From positions 124,001-188,000 of the forward strand of contig JAOTRT010000006.1 of NCBI GenBank assembly GCA_030247725.1: a stretch of DNA of 64,000 nt, given 5' to 3'. Each line of letters begins with the position of its first letter. Position 1 is the first letter of the stretch. The notes below the pieces were generated by a model. The model saw nothing but the letters and a program-made list of their open reading frames with translations, ran no database searches and was not told the origin of the DNA. The translations under genes were made by a program, and so were the position numbers. Of this stretch, positions 35,374 to 45,052 are shown piece by piece. This DNA is from Candidatus Nitricoxidireducens bremensis (lineage in GTDB: Bacteria; Pseudomonadota; Gammaproteobacteria; Burkholderiales; Rhodocyclaceae).

Positions 35374-36076
35374 GCAGCAAGAACACCGTCGGTCGCTTTT
35401 CCAATGTCGGTGGTGGAAGGCGTCGCCATGCGGCAATCCGTCGCGTAGCGACTGCCTCGTCTGGCTGGGTAAGGTGGCTGGCCACGCAAAGCAGGGTTTC
35501 GGGTCGGCAAGTTGCCAGCAGTGCTTGGAACAGGGCTCCATTCCGGTAAGGAGTCTCGATGAACAGCTGGGTTTGCCGATGCTGCAGGGATGCCTTCTCC
35601 AATTCGGCGATTCGGCGACTGCGTTCCGGTTCCTTCTGGGGTAGGTAGCCATGGAAGGCGAAGCGTTGGCCGTCCAGGCCCGATGCCATCAGGGCGAGCA
35701 GGAGGGACGAGGGCCCGACTAGGGGCTTGACGCGGATTTCCCGTTCATGGGCCCGGCGGGCCAGCAGGGCGCCCGGGTCGGCCACGCCGGGACAGCCGGC
35801 TTCCGACATCAGGCCGAGGTCATGGCCTTCCGTCAGGGGCGTCAGCAGGCGGTCAATATCACCTAGCGTGAGCCGCTCGGGCAACTGCTCGATGGCGATT
35901 TCCCGCAAGGGCGTCGGGTGATCAAGGCGCTTGATCTCGGCACGGGCGGTTTTTGCGTTTTCGGCGATGAAGTGGGTCAGGCGGCAGGCGGTATCCCTGG
36001 TTTCCTGCGGCAGATAGGTCTGCCACGCCACGTCGCCGAGGGCTGACGGCAGCAGGAATAGCGTGCCGGTGCTCAA
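35360..36076 (-). CDS. SAM-dependent methyltransferase, tetrapyrrole methylase family (RsmI-like)
   Basis: A 238-aa protein of the RsmI/YraL fold. Seen: [15 protein letters not shown] at the start, the [15 protein letters not shown] motif characteristic of the family's SAM site, and [17 protein letters not shown]. It may be a paralogue of 16S rRNA 2'-O-methyltransferase rather than RsmI itself, because it is shorter and lacks the C-terminal extension. The start is a TTG overlapping the maf stop as TTGA. The 3' end overlaps sppA by 14 bp. Confidence 0.85.
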   Translation of the reverse strand: MSTGTLFLLPSALGDVAWQTYLPQETRDTACRLTHFIAENAKTARAEIKRLDHPTPLREIAIEQLPERLTLGDIDRLLTPLTEGHDLGLMSEAGCPGVADPGALLARRAHEREIRVKPLVGPSSLLLALMASGLDGQRFAFHGYLPQKEPERSRRIAELEKASLQHRQTQLFIETPYRNGALFQALLATCRPETLLCVASHLTQPDEAVATRRIAAWRRLPPPTLEKRPTVFLLLSAG

Positions 36077-36651
36077 GGAAGTTCGAGGCCTTCCGCCCGC
36101 AGCATGTCGCACAGGGCAATGAGCGGCAGGCCGACGAGGGCGTTGGGATCATCGCCGCGCATGGATTCGAGAAGGGAGATGCCCAGTCCTTCGGAGCGGG
36201 CACTGCCGGCACAGTTGAGCGCATTCTCCTTATCCTGATAGCGCAGGATTTCGGCATCCGACAGTTCGCGGAAGTGAACTTCGGTGGGGATGCCGCGTAC
36301 ATGGGTACGGCCGGTGGTTGCGTTGAACAGACAGAGGCCGGTATGGAAAACGATGGTCTGGCCGCTCATTGCGCGCAACTGGGCAATGGCATTTTCCCGG
36401 GAGCCGGGTTTGCCGAAGCGGATGTCGCCCATATGGGCGACCTGATCGCTGCCGATGATGAGGGCGTCGGGGAAGCGGTCGGCCACGGCCATGGCCTTGG
36501 CGACCGAGAGGCGCTCGGCCGTGGCGGCCGGGGCTTCGCCCGGCAAGGGGGTTTCGTCCGTTGCGGGTGCTGCCGTCTCGAAGGATATCTGCAGGCGAGC
36601 CAGAAGTTCCCGCCGATAGGGCGAGGTGGAGGCGAGTACGAGTCGGGTCAC
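36073..36651 (-). CDS. Maf-family nucleotide pyrophosphatase (YceF type)
   Basis: A 192-aa nucleoside triphosphate pyrophosphatase. It begins [20 protein letters not shown] and continues with DETPLPGE and IIGSDQVA, matching the YceF group of Maf proteins, which act on 7-methyl-GTP. The GTG at 36651 is the only start that keeps the conserved N-terminus. It is divergent from the yceD-rpmF-plsX set, the usual YceF/YceD arrangement. Confidence 0.9.
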   Translation of the reverse strand: MTRLVLASTSPYRRELLARLQISFETAAPATDETPLPGEAPAATAERLSVAKAMAVADRFPDALIIGSDQVAHMGDIRFGKPGSRENAIAQLRAMSGQTIVFHTGLCLFNATTGRTHVRGIPTEVHFRELSDAEILRYQDKENALNCAGSARSEGLGISLLESMRGDDPNALVGLPLIALCDMLRAEGLELP

Positions 36652-36714
36652 GGCGGGTTTTTCCCTGCTTTTTCTTTGACTTGAGGAGGGGCGGCATGAT
36701 AGCATTCGCCGTTT

Positions 36715-37224
36715 ATGTCGTGCCAAGACAAGTCGGCAATTTGCCGGGCAGTCATCGATAGCCTGGAGTTCGCCCGCACAGGCGGCCATCTGGCCGGCGG
36801 CGTGGCGGTGGCAGATCTTGGCAGGTTGGCGGATGCGCTTGCCGATGGTTCTGGCGAGTTGGATTGTTCGCTTGATGGCGGCAGGGACGAAGACGGCAAG
36901 CCGTATTTGCACCTGCGGGTCAGCGGGGTTTTGCATCTGGCCTGTCAGCGCTGTCTGTCGGCATTGCCGTTCGGTGTCGATGTCGATAGTCGTTTGTTGC
37001 CGATGGCGCCCGGGCAGGAGTGGCCCGACGAGGAGTTGAGCGACGACGCGAGCGACATGGTCGCGGCAGATGCCGCATTGTCGGTGTTGTCTTTGATCGA
37101 AGACGAGGTGTTGTTGGCCTTGCCGATTGCGCCGAGACATGAGGATTGCCGGCTGCCGAGCGCGGTCGGTGGGGATAGCAAGCCATCGCCGTTCGCGGCG
37201 TTGGCTGATTTGAAGAAACATTGA
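36715..37224 (+). CDS. yceD: YceD (DUF177) family protein
   Basis: A 169-aa protein. The conserved pattern is [13 protein letters not shown] (CxxC) in the middle and a second cluster near the end ([16 protein letters not shown]). DUF177 proteins lie directly before rpmF across many bacteria and are linked to 23S rRNA accumulation. The length and position fit. It stops 15 bp before rpmF. Confidence 0.9.
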   Translation: MSCQDKSAICRAVIDSLEFARTGGHLAGGVAVADLGRLADALADGSGELDCSLDGGRDEDGKPYLHLRVSGVLHLACQRCLSALPFGVDVDSRLLPMAPGQEWPDEELSDDASDMVAADAALSVLSLIEDEVLLALPIAPRHEDCRLPSAVGGDSKPSPFAALADLKKH

Positions 37225-37239
37225 GCAAGGAGTCGCAAC

Positions 37240-37419
37240 ATGGCCGTTCAGCAGAACAAGAAGTCGCCGTCCAAGCGTGGTATGCATCGTTCCCACGATT
37301 TTCTGACCACTCCGCCCCTGGCGGTTGAGGCCACCACGGGCGAAGCGCACCTGCGCCACCACATCTCCCCCTCGGGTGTGTACCGTGGCAAGAAGGTCCT
37401 GAAGACCAAGGGCGAATAA
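37240..37419 (+). CDS. rpmF: Ribosomal protein bL32
   Basis: A 59-aa protein beginning [20 protein letters not shown], the classical bL32 N-terminus, with the later sequence [15 protein letters not shown]. It lies between yceD and plsX as in most proteobacteria. The strong site GCAAGGAG is upstream of the ATG. It is followed by a terminator-like hairpin. Confidence 0.97.
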   Translation: MAVQQNKKSPSKRGMHRSHDFLTTPPLAVEATTGEAHLRHHISPSGVYRGKKVLKTKGE

Positions 37420-37434
37420 TTCGTCCAGCCGAAT

Positions 37435-37467
37435 ACGGCCGGGTGCGCTGGCGCATCCGGCCGTTTT
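37435..37467 (+). terminator. Terminator-like hairpin between rpmF and plsX
   Basis: A 13-bp stem with one G-T pair (ACGGCCGGGTGCG / CGCATCCGGCCGT) and a CTGG loop, followed by TTTTC. The T-tract ends two bases before the plsX ATG at 37469. It may terminate part of the rpmF transcripts or attenuate plsX, whose start has no visible ribosome-binding site other than this hairpin. Confidence 0.75.
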
Positions 37468-37468
37468 C

Positions 37469-38488
37469 ATGATGGCAATCACCATTGCTGTCGACTGTAT
37501 GGGTGGCGATCACGGTCCCGTGGTCACCTTGCCTGCAGTCTTCGACTTCCTCCGATGCGACAAAGATTGCGCCACCATCCTGGTTGGCCGCGAGGATGAG
37601 CTGCGTCCGCTTCTCGGGACGGCGGTCGCCGAGTTCGGAGAGCGCTTGCGTGTCCATAACGCCAGCGAAGTCGTGGAAATGGACGAGCCCGTTGCCAGCG
37701 CTTTGCGCAACAAGAAGGATTCGTCCATGCGCGTGGCTGCCAACCTGGTCAAGGAAGGCACGGCCGACGCCGCCATCTCCGCCGGCAACACCGGGGCACT
37801 GATGGCCATCTCCCGCTTCGTCCTCAAGACACTGCCGGGAATCGACCGGCCGGCCATCGCCAGCATCCTGCCGACCGTGAAGGGTTATACCTATGTCCTC
37901 GATCTCGGTGCCAACGTCGATTGCCAGCCCGAGCACCTGCTTCAGTTCGGCATCATGGGGGCCATGCTGGCTTCCGCTCTCGACCACAAGGAACGCCCCA
38001 GCGTCGGTTTGCTGAACATCGGCGAGGAAGAGATCAAGGGTAACGAGGTCGTCAAGCGCGCTGCCGAACTGCTGCGGGACAGCGGCCTCAACTTTTACGG
38101 CAACGTCGAGGGCAACGACATCTTCAAGGGCACGACGGACGTGGTGGTCTGCGACGGCTTCGTCGGCAATGTCGTCCTCAAGGCCTCGGAAGGATTGGCC
38201 CAGATGATCACCAACAGCCTCAAGGAAGAGTTCTCCCGCAACTTCCTTACCAAGTTGGGGGCCTTGATGGCGCTGCCGGCGCTGCGCGCGTTCAAACGCC
38301 GCTACGACCATCGTCGCTACAATGGCGCCAGCCTGCTGGGCCTGAATGGCATCGTGGTGAAGAGCCACGGTTCCGCCGATGCCTTGGCTTTCCGCACTGC
38401 TTTGGAGCGTGCCGCCGAAGCGGCGCGTCAGCGTCTTCCCGAAAAAATTGCTTCCCGCATGGCCAACACCATGCCCGCCGCCGCATGA
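37469..38488 (+). CDS. plsX: Phosphate acyltransferase PlsX
   Basis: A 339-aa enzyme that makes acyl-phosphate from acyl-ACP for phospholipid synthesis. It begins [20 protein letters not shown], containing the family VDxMGGDxGP motif. Further matches are [12 protein letters not shown] and [18 protein letters not shown]. The start follows directly on the hairpin. Its stop overlaps fabH by 4 bp (ATGA). Confidence 0.96.
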   Translation: MMAITIAVDCMGGDHGPVVTLPAVFDFLRCDKDCATILVGREDELRPLLGTAVAEFGERLRVHNASEVVEMDEPVASALRNKKDSSMRVAANLVKEGTADAAISAGNTGALMAISRFVLKTLPGIDRPAIASILPTVKGYTYVLDLGANVDCQPEHLLQFGIMGAMLASALDHKERPSVGLLNIGEEEIKGNEVVKRAAELLRDSGLNFYGNVEGNDIFKGTTDVVVCDGFVGNVVLKASEGLAQMITNSLKEEFSRNFLTKLGALMALPALRAFKRRYDHRRYNGASLLGLNGIVVKSHGSADALAFRTALERAAEAARQRLPEKIASRMANTMPAAA

Positions 38489-39465
38489 GCCAATTGCCAA
38501 AGTATGCCCGTATCACCGGTACCGGCAGTTTCCTGCCCGGCAGCCCCATCGGCAACGCCGAGCTGATCGCCGCCCATCGGCTTGAGTCGTCGGACGACTG
38601 GATCGTCGAACGAACGGGCATCCGGGCCCGCCACCTGGCAGCTAGCGGCGTGACGGCGAGCGAACTGGCGTTGCCGGCCTGCCGCAGCGCCCTTGAGGCC
38701 GCCGGGCGCAAGCCGAGCGACGTGGATCTGGTCATTGTCGCGACATCGACGCCCGACTTCATTTTTCCCAGTACGGCGGCGCTGCTGCAGGCGAAGCTGG
38801 GCATTGCGAGCGGCGGCGCAGCCTTCGATCTGCAGGCCGTCTGCAGCGGTTTCACTTATGCGCTGTCGGTGGCGGAGAAGTTCATCCGCTCGGGCTCCCA
38901 CCGTTGCGCCCTGGTGGTTGGCGCCGAGGTTTTTTCCCGCATCCTCGACTGGAGCGACCGCGGCACCTGCGTACTGTTCGGCGACGGTGCCGGCGCCGTG
39001 GTGCTGGAGGCCGCCGACGAGCCCGGCATCCTGGCCACGGCGATCCACGCCGACGGCAGCCATCACGGCATTCTTTCCGTTCCCGGCCAGATCTGCGGCG
39101 GGCAACCCACGGGCGATCCCTTCCTGCGCATGGACGGTCAGGCCGTCTTCAAATTTGCCGTCAAGGTGCTGGCGGATGTCGCCAACGAGGTGCTGGCTGC
39201 GGCGGGGATGTCGTCGGATGAACTCGACTGGCTGATTCCCCACCAAGCGAATCTGCGCATTCTTTCCGCGACCGCCAAGAAGCTGCATGTGCCAACAGAG
39301 AAGTGCATCGCCACGGTGGATCGGCACGGCAATACCTCCGCCGCCTCGATTCCGTTGGCGCTGGACGAGTCCGTGCGCGGCGGCAAGATCAAGCGCGGCG
39401 ATACCGTGCTCCTGGAAGGCGTCGGCGGCGGTTTCACCTGGGGTGCCGCACTCCTGAAATTCTGA
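38485..39465 (+). CDS. fabH: 3-oxoacyl-ACP synthase III (FabH)
   Basis: A 326-aa condensing enzyme that starts fatty acid synthesis from acetyl-CoA and malonyl-ACP. The catalytic Cys is in [11 protein letters not shown], the His in [10 protein letters not shown], and the Asn in [10 protein letters not shown]. The sequence [10 protein letters not shown] matches the FabH N-terminal region. It is in the plsX-fabH-fabD-fabG-acpP-fabF operon order. Confidence 0.96.
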   Translation: MSQLPKYARITGTGSFLPGSPIGNAELIAAHRLESSDDWIVERTGIRARHLAASGVTASELALPACRSALEAAGRKPSDVDLVIVATSTPDFIFPSTAALLQAKLGIASGGAAFDLQAVCSGFTYALSVAEKFIRSGSHRCALVVGAEVFSRILDWSDRGTCVLFGDGAGAVVLEAADEPGILATAIHADGSHHGILSVPGQICGGQPTGDPFLRMDGQAVFKFAVKVLADVANEVLAAAGMSSDELDWLIPHQANLRILSATAKKLHVPTEKCIATVDRHGNTSAASIPLALDESVRGGKIKRGDTVLLEGVGGGFTWGAALLKF

Positions 39466-39479
39466 GTACGAGGGATGAA

Positions 39480-40412
39480 ATGAAATTTGCACTGGTGTTT
39501 CCCGGCCAAGGTTCCCAGTCCCTGGGCATGATGGCTGCCTACGGCGACAGCCCGGCGATCCGGACAAGCTTCGACGAGGCTTCCAAGGCCCTCGGCCGTG
39601 ACTTGTGGCAACTTGTTGTCGATGGTCCTGCCGAGGCGTTGAATCAGACCGTCAATACCCAGCCGTTGATGCTGACTGCGGGCATCGCCGTGTATCGGCT
39701 CTGGCAGGAGAAGGGCGGCCCGATGCCGACGATGGTCGCCGGCCACAGCCTGGGAGAGTATGCGGCACTGGTGGCGGCCGGCGTGCTCGAATTGAGGGAT
39801 GCCGTACCCCTGGTCGAGCTGCGTGCCAAGGCCATGCAGGAAGCCGTGCCGGCGGGCGAGGGCGCCATGGCGGCCATCCTCGGTCTCGATGCGGAGACGG
39901 TGAAGGCGGCTTGCGCCGAAGCGGCGCAAGCTCAGGTCGCCCAGGCGGTGAACTTCAATGCGCCGGAACAGACGGTCATCGCCGGCCACAAGGCTGCCAT
40001 CGAGCGCGCCGCCGAAGCCTGCAAGGCCAGGGGGGCGAAGCGGGCCGTGATGCTGCCGGTATCGGCACCATTCCATTGCTCGCTGATGCAGCCGGCGGCC
40101 GAGAAGCTGAAGGCACGCCTGGCCGAACTCGTGCTGGCAGTACCGAAGATCGCGGTGGTGAACAACGTCGACGTGGCGACACCGACCGATCCTGCAGCCA
40201 TCAAGGATGCCCTCGGCCGGCAGGCTGCGGCCCCCGTACGCTGGGTGGAAACCATGCGCGCCATGCAGGCGGCGGGCGTCACCCACGTGTATGAATGCGG
40301 CCCCGGCAAGGTGTTGGCAGGTCTGGTCAAGCGTTGTGCCGACGGCTTGGTCGGCGGTGCCATGGCGGACCTGGCTGGTGTTGAAGCGGCTCTGGCCGCA
40401 GTGAAGGCTTGA
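39480..40412 (+). CDS. fabD: Malonyl-CoA:ACP transacylase (FabD)
   Basis: A 310-aa enzyme loading malonate onto ACP. It begins MKFALVFPGQGSQSLGMM. The catalytic serine is in VAGHSLGEYAAL (GHSLG), and the histidine region is VSAPFHCSLM. The ATG at 39480 follows an AGGGATGAA site. It ends 9 bp before fabG. Confidence 0.96.
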   Translation: MKFALVFPGQGSQSLGMMAAYGDSPAIRTSFDEASKALGRDLWQLVVDGPAEALNQTVNTQPLMLTAGIAVYRLWQEKGGPMPTMVAGHSLGEYAALVAAGVLELRDAVPLVELRAKAMQEAVPAGEGAMAAILGLDAETVKAACAEAAQAQVAQAVNFNAPEQTVIAGHKAAIERAAEACKARGAKRAVMLPVSAPFHCSLMQPAAEKLKARLAELVLAVPKIAVVNNVDVATPTDPAAIKDALGRQAAAPVRWVETMRAMQAAGVTHVYECGPGKVLAGLVKRCADGLVGGAMADLAGVEAALAAVKA

Positions 40413-40421
40413 GGAAGCGTT

Positions 40422-41168
40422 ATGGATAATCTGAACGGACAGGTCGCTCTCGTCACGGGCGCTTCGCGCGGCATTGGGCGCGCCATCGCGCTGGAACTCG
40501 GTCAGCAGGGGGCCATCGTCATCGGTACCGCCACCTCCGAGACGGGGGCCGCCGACATCCAGAAGGGTCTCGATGCGGCCGGTATCGCCGGTTGGGGCGC
40601 GGTGCTCAACGTCACCGATGCAGCGGCTTGTGAAGCCGTCATCGGCGAGATCGAAAAGAAGTTCGGTCCCGTCTCCGTCCTCGTCAACAATGCCGGCATC
40701 ACCAAGGACAACCTGGCGATGCGCATGAAGGATGACGAATGGGATGCGGTGATGGACACCAATTTGAAGGCCGTCTTCCGTCTTTCCAAGCTGGTCATGC
40801 GCGGCATGATGAAGGCCCGCTGGGGCCGTATCATCAACATCACCTCGGTGGTCGGTGCCGCCGGCAACCCGGGCCAGGCCAACTATGCGGCCGCCAAGGC
40901 CGGCGTCGCCGGCATGACGCGCGCCCTTGCCCAGGAGCTCGGCAGCCGCAATATCACGGTGAATTGCGTCGCCCCGGGTTTTATCGATACCGACATGACC
41001 AAGGCCCTGCCGGACGCCCAGCGCGATGCCCTGCTGCAGAAAATCCCCCTCAACCGGCTCGGTCAGGCGGATGAGATCGCCGCCGCCGTCGCCTTCCTGG
41101 CGGGACCGAAGGCCGGCTACGTCAGCGGCACCACGCTGCACGTCAACGGCGGCATGTACATGGTCTGA
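40422..41168 (+). CDS. fabG: 3-oxoacyl-ACP reductase (FabG)
   Basis: A 248-aa short-chain dehydrogenase. The nucleotide-binding motif is VTGASRGIGRAIA, the catalytic tetrad is N-S-Y-K with VNNAG, INITSVVG and NYAAAKAG, and it ends with NGGMYMV. It reduces 3-oxoacyl-ACP with NADPH. It follows fabD after 9 bp. Confidence 0.96.
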   Translation: MDNLNGQVALVTGASRGIGRAIALELGQQGAIVIGTATSETGAADIQKGLDAAGIAGWGAVLNVTDAAACEAVIGEIEKKFGPVSVLVNNAGITKDNLAMRMKDDEWDAVMDTNLKAVFRLSKLVMRGMMKARWGRIINITSVVGAAGNPGQANYAAAKAGVAGMTRALAQELGSRNITVNCVAPGFIDTDMTKALPDAQRDALLQKIPLNRLGQADEIAAAVAFLAGPKAGYVSGTTLHVNGGMYMV

Positions 41169-41309
41169 CGGCTGCAACTGGGTCGTCACCTATTTTTGGT
41201 AAAATGCGCAGGTTTAGTTGCGGCATGAGGCGTCGTCTGTACCGCATCTAGCCTGCTCTGACACTATAGTTTTCACACCACACCCGATTAAACAGGGAAG
41301 GAGCTATTG

Positions 41310-41549
41310 ATGGACAACATCGAACAACGCGTCAAGAAGATCGTCGCCGAGCAACTGGGCGTCAACGAGGCCGACATCAAGACGGAGTCCTCGTTCGTGG
41401 ACGATCTCGGCGCGGATTCGCTGGACACGGTCGAACTGGTGATGGCCCTCGAAGAAGAATTCGAGTGCGAGATTCCGGACGAAGAGGCCGAGAAGATCAC
41501 CAACGTGCAGCAGGCCATCGACTACATCAACAACAACCTCAAGAAGTAA
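41310..41549 (+). CDS. acpP: Acyl carrier protein
   Basis: A 79-aa acidic protein. The phosphopantetheine attachment serine is Ser37 in [11 protein letters not shown]. It carries acyl chains in fatty acid synthesis. The ATG at 41310 is preceded by AGGGAAGGAG. The 141-bp gap before it holds AT-rich promoter-like sequence (TAAAAT at 41200-41205, TATAGT near 41264), suggesting an extra promoter inside the operon. Confidence 0.96.
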   Translation: MDNIEQRVKKIVAEQLGVNEADIKTESSFVDDLGADSLDTVELVMALEEEFECEIPDEEAEKITNVQQAIDYINNNLKK

Positions 41550-41594
41550 GCGGAACGCTCCGCTTCGCCAATCCCGTCATCGCTGGAGATCACC

Positions 41595-42827
41595 TTGTCG
41601 CGTCGTAGAGTCGTCGTGACCGGCTTAGGGCTTGTCTCGCCGGTCGGCAATACCGTTCCCGAAGCTTGGGAAAACATCGTCGCCGGCAAGAGCGGCATCG
41701 GTCCCATCACCCGCTTCGATGCGTCGGCCTTCAAGTCGCGCATCGCCGGCGAGGTGAAGGGCTTCGATGTCGCCGCCTATCTGTCGCCCAAGGAGGCGCG
41801 CCGCATGGATACCTTCATCCATTACGGCATGGCTGCGGGCATCCAGGCGATTCGCGATTCGGGGTTGGCCGTGACACCGGAGAATGCCGACCGCTTCGGC
41901 GTCAACATCGGTTCCGGCATCGGCGGGTTGCAGATGATCGAGGGAACGCACGACGATTACCTCGGCGGCGGCCCGCGCAAGATTTCGCCGTTCTTCATTC
42001 CCGGTACGATCATCAACATGATCTCCGGCAATCTTTCCATCATGTTTGGCCTCAAGGGGCCCAACATTGCCGTGGTGACGGCCTGTACGACGGGCCTGCA
42101 TGCCATCGGCACCAGCATGCGCATGATCCAGTACGGCGAAGCGGACGCCATGGTCTGCGGCGGCGCCGAATCCACGGTCACCCCTCTTGCCATCGGCGGC
42201 TTCGCTTCCGCCCAGGCGCTGTCCACGCGCAACGACGATCCGGCCACGGCCAGCCGTCCCTGGGACAAGGGGCGTGACGGCTTCGTGCTGGGCGAGGGTG
42301 CCGGCGTCATGGTGATCGAGGAGTACGAGCACGCCAAGCAACGCGGCGCGAAGATATATGCCGAGCTCGCCGGCTTCGGCATGAGCGGCGACGCCTATCA
42401 CATGACGGCGCCGGATACCGACGGTCCCCGCCGCAGCATGGTCAATGCGCTGAAGGATGCCGGCCTCAATGCCGATGAGGTCCAGTACGTCAATGCCCAC
42501 GGGACGTCGACGCCGCTGGGCGACAAGAACGAAACCGAGGCCATCAAGCTGGCCTTCGGCGCGGCAGCGAGGAAACTCGTCGTCAGTTCCACCAAGTCCA
42601 TGACCGGGCACTTGCTCGGTGGTGCCGGTGGCCTGGAGTCCGTCCTGACGGCGCTCGCCGTGCATCATCAGATCGCGCCGCCGACCATCAACATCTTCGA
42701 GCAGGACCCGGAGTGCGACCTCGACTACTGCGCCAATACGGCGCGGCCCATGAAGATCGACGTCGCCATGAAGAACAACTTCGGTTTCGGCGGTACCAAC
42801 GGCACGCTGGCCTTCCGCCGCGTATAG
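41595..42827 (+). CDS. fabF: 3-oxoacyl-ACP synthase II (FabF)
   Basis: A 410-aa condensing enzyme. The catalytic cysteine is in VTACTTGLHAIG, and the histidines are in VNAHGTSTPLGD and STKSMTGHLLGG. The C-terminus is MKNNFGFGGTNG. The start is TTG at 41595 (SRRRVVVTGLGLVSPVGN follows) with GGAGAT upstream. It elongates acyl chains. It is the last typical gene of the cluster. Confidence 0.96.
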   Translation: MSRRRVVVTGLGLVSPVGNTVPEAWENIVAGKSGIGPITRFDASAFKSRIAGEVKGFDVAAYLSPKEARRMDTFIHYGMAAGIQAIRDSGLAVTPENADRFGVNIGSGIGGLQMIEGTHDDYLGGGPRKISPFFIPGTIINMISGNLSIMFGLKGPNIAVVTACTTGLHAIGTSMRMIQYGEADAMVCGGAESTVTPLAIGGFASAQALSTRNDDPATASRPWDKGRDGFVLGEGAGVMVIEEYEHAKQRGAKIYAELAGFGMSGDAYHMTAPDTDGPRRSMVNALKDAGLNADEVQYVNAHGTSTPLGDKNETEAIKLAFGAAARKLVVSSTKSMTGHLLGGAGGLESVLTALAVHHQIAPPTINIFEQDPECDLDYCANTARPMKIDVAMKNNFGFGGTNGTLAFRRV

Positions 42828-42842
42828 GACAGGCGGCCGGCC

Positions 42843-43262
42843 GTGCAACTGCCGGTCACGCTGCGGTCGAAAGCCTCCCCCCTCCTGAGCGGCGCCTTGA
42901 GCGCCGCTCATCTTTTGGTGTTTGCGGGGCTGCTCGCCTGCGGTCTGTCCGTGGCATCGATGCTGGGGATCGGATCGCTGCTGGCAATCTCGCTGGTCTT
43001 TACGTTGCGGACCCAACGGGCGCATCCGGCCTGGTCGGCCATGACACTACTGGCGGATGGGCAGCTGGAAATGGAGCGGGGCGATGGTGGGCGCCATGGG
43101 GCCGAGCTTCTCGCCGGAAGTACGGCTTTTCCCTGGCTGGTGATTTTGCGGTTGCAGGTCGAAGGCAGGCACTTATCGCTTACCCTGCTGCCGGATGGGC
43201 TGGAGGGGGATGGCCACCGCCTGCTGCGCCTGTGGTTGCGCTGGCGCGCCATGTCTGTCTGA
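42843..43262 (+). CDS. YgfX-like small membrane protein
   Basis: A 139-aa protein starting at GTG. Two hydrophobic helices (residues about 17-35 and 37-55) are followed by a basic soluble domain (AMTLLADGQLEMERG; RLLRLWLRWRAMSV). Position between fabF and nadB and the two-helix layout match the YgfX group, described as a toxin-like membrane protein paired with YgfY in E. coli. No YgfY/SdhE gene is adjacent here. The assignment is moderate. Confidence 0.6.
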   Translation: MQLPVTLRSKASPLLSGALSAAHLLVFAGLLACGLSVASMLGIGSLLAISLVFTLRTQRAHPAWSAMTLLADGQLEMERGDGGRHGAELLAGSTAFPWLVILRLQVEGRHLSLTLLPDGLEGDGHRLLRLWLRWRAMSV

Positions 43263-43286
43263 CGCCGGGGCGGCGGCAGACCCGTT

Positions 43287-44876
43287 CTAACGCCCCGGCC
43301 GCAGCACCGTGTCCTTTGCCCTGCCAAGCATTTCCGGGTAGTCGCGGCTGTAGTGGAGACCGCGGCTCTCCTTGCGCTGCTGGGCGCTGCGGACGATCAG
43401 GTGGGCCGTGAGGACCAGATTGCGCAATTCGATAAGATCGTTGCTGATACGGAAATTGGCGTAGTACTCGTCGATTTCCCGTTCCAATAGGCGGATGCGG
43501 TGCATCGCCCGTTCGAGGCGCTTGTTGGTGCGCACGATGCCCACGTAATCCCACATGAAGCGGCGCAATTCGTCCCAGTTGTGGGAAATGACGATTTCCT
43601 CGTCGGCATCGGTGACGCGGCTTTCGTCCCAGGCCGGCAGCTTGGGCAGCTTGGGGGCCTTCTCGGCCAGGATGTCCTGGACAGCGGCCTCGGCAAAAAC
43701 GACGCACTCGAGCAGGGAATTGCTGGCAAGGCGGTTGGCGCCGTGGAGGCCGCTGCAGGCGGCTTCGCCGACGGCATAGAGGCCCGGCAGGTCGGTACGG
43801 GCCGCCAGGTCGGCAACAATGCCGCCGCAGGTGTAGTGGGCGGCCGGCACCACCGGGATGGGCTGGCGCGAAATATCGATGCCGAGCTTCTGGCAGCGGG
43901 CGTAGATGTTCGGGAAATGGCTGGCGAGGAATACCGGCGACTTGTGGGTGACGTCGAGGAACACGCAATCGAGGCCGTGCTTCTTCATCTCGAAGTCGAT
44001 GGCGCGGGCGACGATGTCCCGCGGCGCAAGTTCGGCGCGCTCGTCGTGTTCCGGCATGAAGCGGGTGCCGTCGGGCAGGCGCAGGATGCCGCCTTCGCCG
44101 CGCATCGCCTCGGTGATGAGGAAGGACTTGGCGTGGGGATGGTAGAGGCAGGTCGGATGGAATTGGACGAATTCCATGTTCGCCACCCGGCAACCGGCAC
44201 GCCAGGCCATGGCGATGCCGTCGCCCGTCGCCGTATCCGGATTGGTCGTGTAGAGATACACCTTGCCGGCGCCGCCGGTGGCCAGGATCGTGTGCTGGGC
44301 GCCAAGGGTGAGAATGCGCTCGTTGTCGATGTCCAGCACGTAGGCACCCCAGCAGCGCTGGGTCTTCAGGCCGAGCTTCTCGCCGGTGATGAGGTCCACC
44401 GTGATGTGGCGTTCCAGCACCGTGATGTTCGGGTGGTTGCGCACTTTTTCGGTAAGCGTCTCCTGGACCGCCGCGCCGGTGGCGTCGGCGGCGTGGATGA
44501 TGCGCCGATGGCTGTGGCCGCCCTCGCGGGTGAGGTGGAAACCGAAGGGGGAGTTGTCCCGCGTGAAGGGGACTCCCTGGGTGATGAGCCACTCGATGGC
44601 GGCCCGGCCGTGCTCGACGACGAAGCGGGTGGCCATCGGGTCGCACAGGCCGGCGCCGGCGGTGAAGGTGTCCTGGATGTGGGCTTCCACCGAGTCGGCC
44701 GCATCGAGCACCGCGGCGATGCCACCCTGAGCCCAGGCGGTGGCAGTGTCTTCGAGGGTGCGCTTGGTGATCAGCGCCACACGGCGGGTGTCAGCCAAAC
44801 GCAGCGCCGCAGCTTGGCCGGCCAGGCCGCTACCGATGACGAGGGCGTCGTATTGACGGAGATAGTCGCGTGCCAT
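43287..44876 (-). CDS. nadB: L-aspartate oxidase
   Basis: A 529-aa FAD enzyme of NAD synthesis that turns L-aspartate into iminoaspartate. The FAD motif is [14 protein letters not shown]. Active-site segments include [25 protein letters not shown]-like [11 protein letters not shown], and [16 protein letters not shown]. It is convergent with the YgfX-like gene and divergent from rpoE; nadA and nadC are not adjacent. Confidence 0.95.
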   Translation of the reverse strand: MARDYLRQYDALVIGSGLAGQAAALRLADTRRVALITKRTLEDTATAWAQGGIAAVLDAADSVEAHIQDTFTAGAGLCDPMATRFVVEHGRAAIEWLITQGVPFTRDNSPFGFHLTREGGHSHRRIIHAADATGAAVQETLTEKVRNHPNITVLERHITVDLITGEKLGLKTQRCWGAYVLDIDNERILTLGAQHTILATGGAGKVYLYTTNPDTATGDGIAMAWRAGCRVANMEFVQFHPTCLYHPHAKSFLITEAMRGEGGILRLPDGTRFMPEHDERAELAPRDIVARAIDFEMKKHGLDCVFLDVTHKSPVFLASHFPNIYARCQKLGIDISRQPIPVVPAAHYTCGGIVADLAARTDLPGLYAVGEAACSGLHGANRLASNSLLECVVFAEAAVQDILAEKAPKLPKLPAWDESRVTDADEEIVISHNWDELRRFMWDYVGIVRTNKRLERAMHRIRLLEREIDEYYANFRISNDLIELRNLVLTAHLIVRSAQQRKESRGLHYSRDYPEMLGRAKDTVLRPGR

Positions 44877-44928
44877 GGTGGGGCGAATATAGCACGCGTT
44901 TCCTCCCCATATCGGCCCTTGCCGGCAT

Positions 44929-44957
44929 GGAACTATTCGTCGGCGGGCCGGTCTTCA
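44929..44957 (+). promoter_or_regulatory. Candidate sigma-E (RpoE) promoter upstream of rpoE
   Basis: A GGAACTA -35 (44929-44935), a 16-bp spacer and TCTTCA (44952-44957) match the extracytoplasmic sigma pattern (GGAACTT-N15/16-TCNNA). It lies about 95 bp before the rpoE start. It is consistent with autoregulation. A TATACT at 45008-45013 could serve as a separate housekeeping -10, but has no clear -35. Confidence 0.6.
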
Positions 44958-45052
44958 ATGCAGCGGAAAGACGCTGTGGTGCGGAAATCCCGGGTATCCC
45001 CTTCGGGTATACTTGCGGCCTCTGCCGGATGGCATGCACATCGACAGGACTC

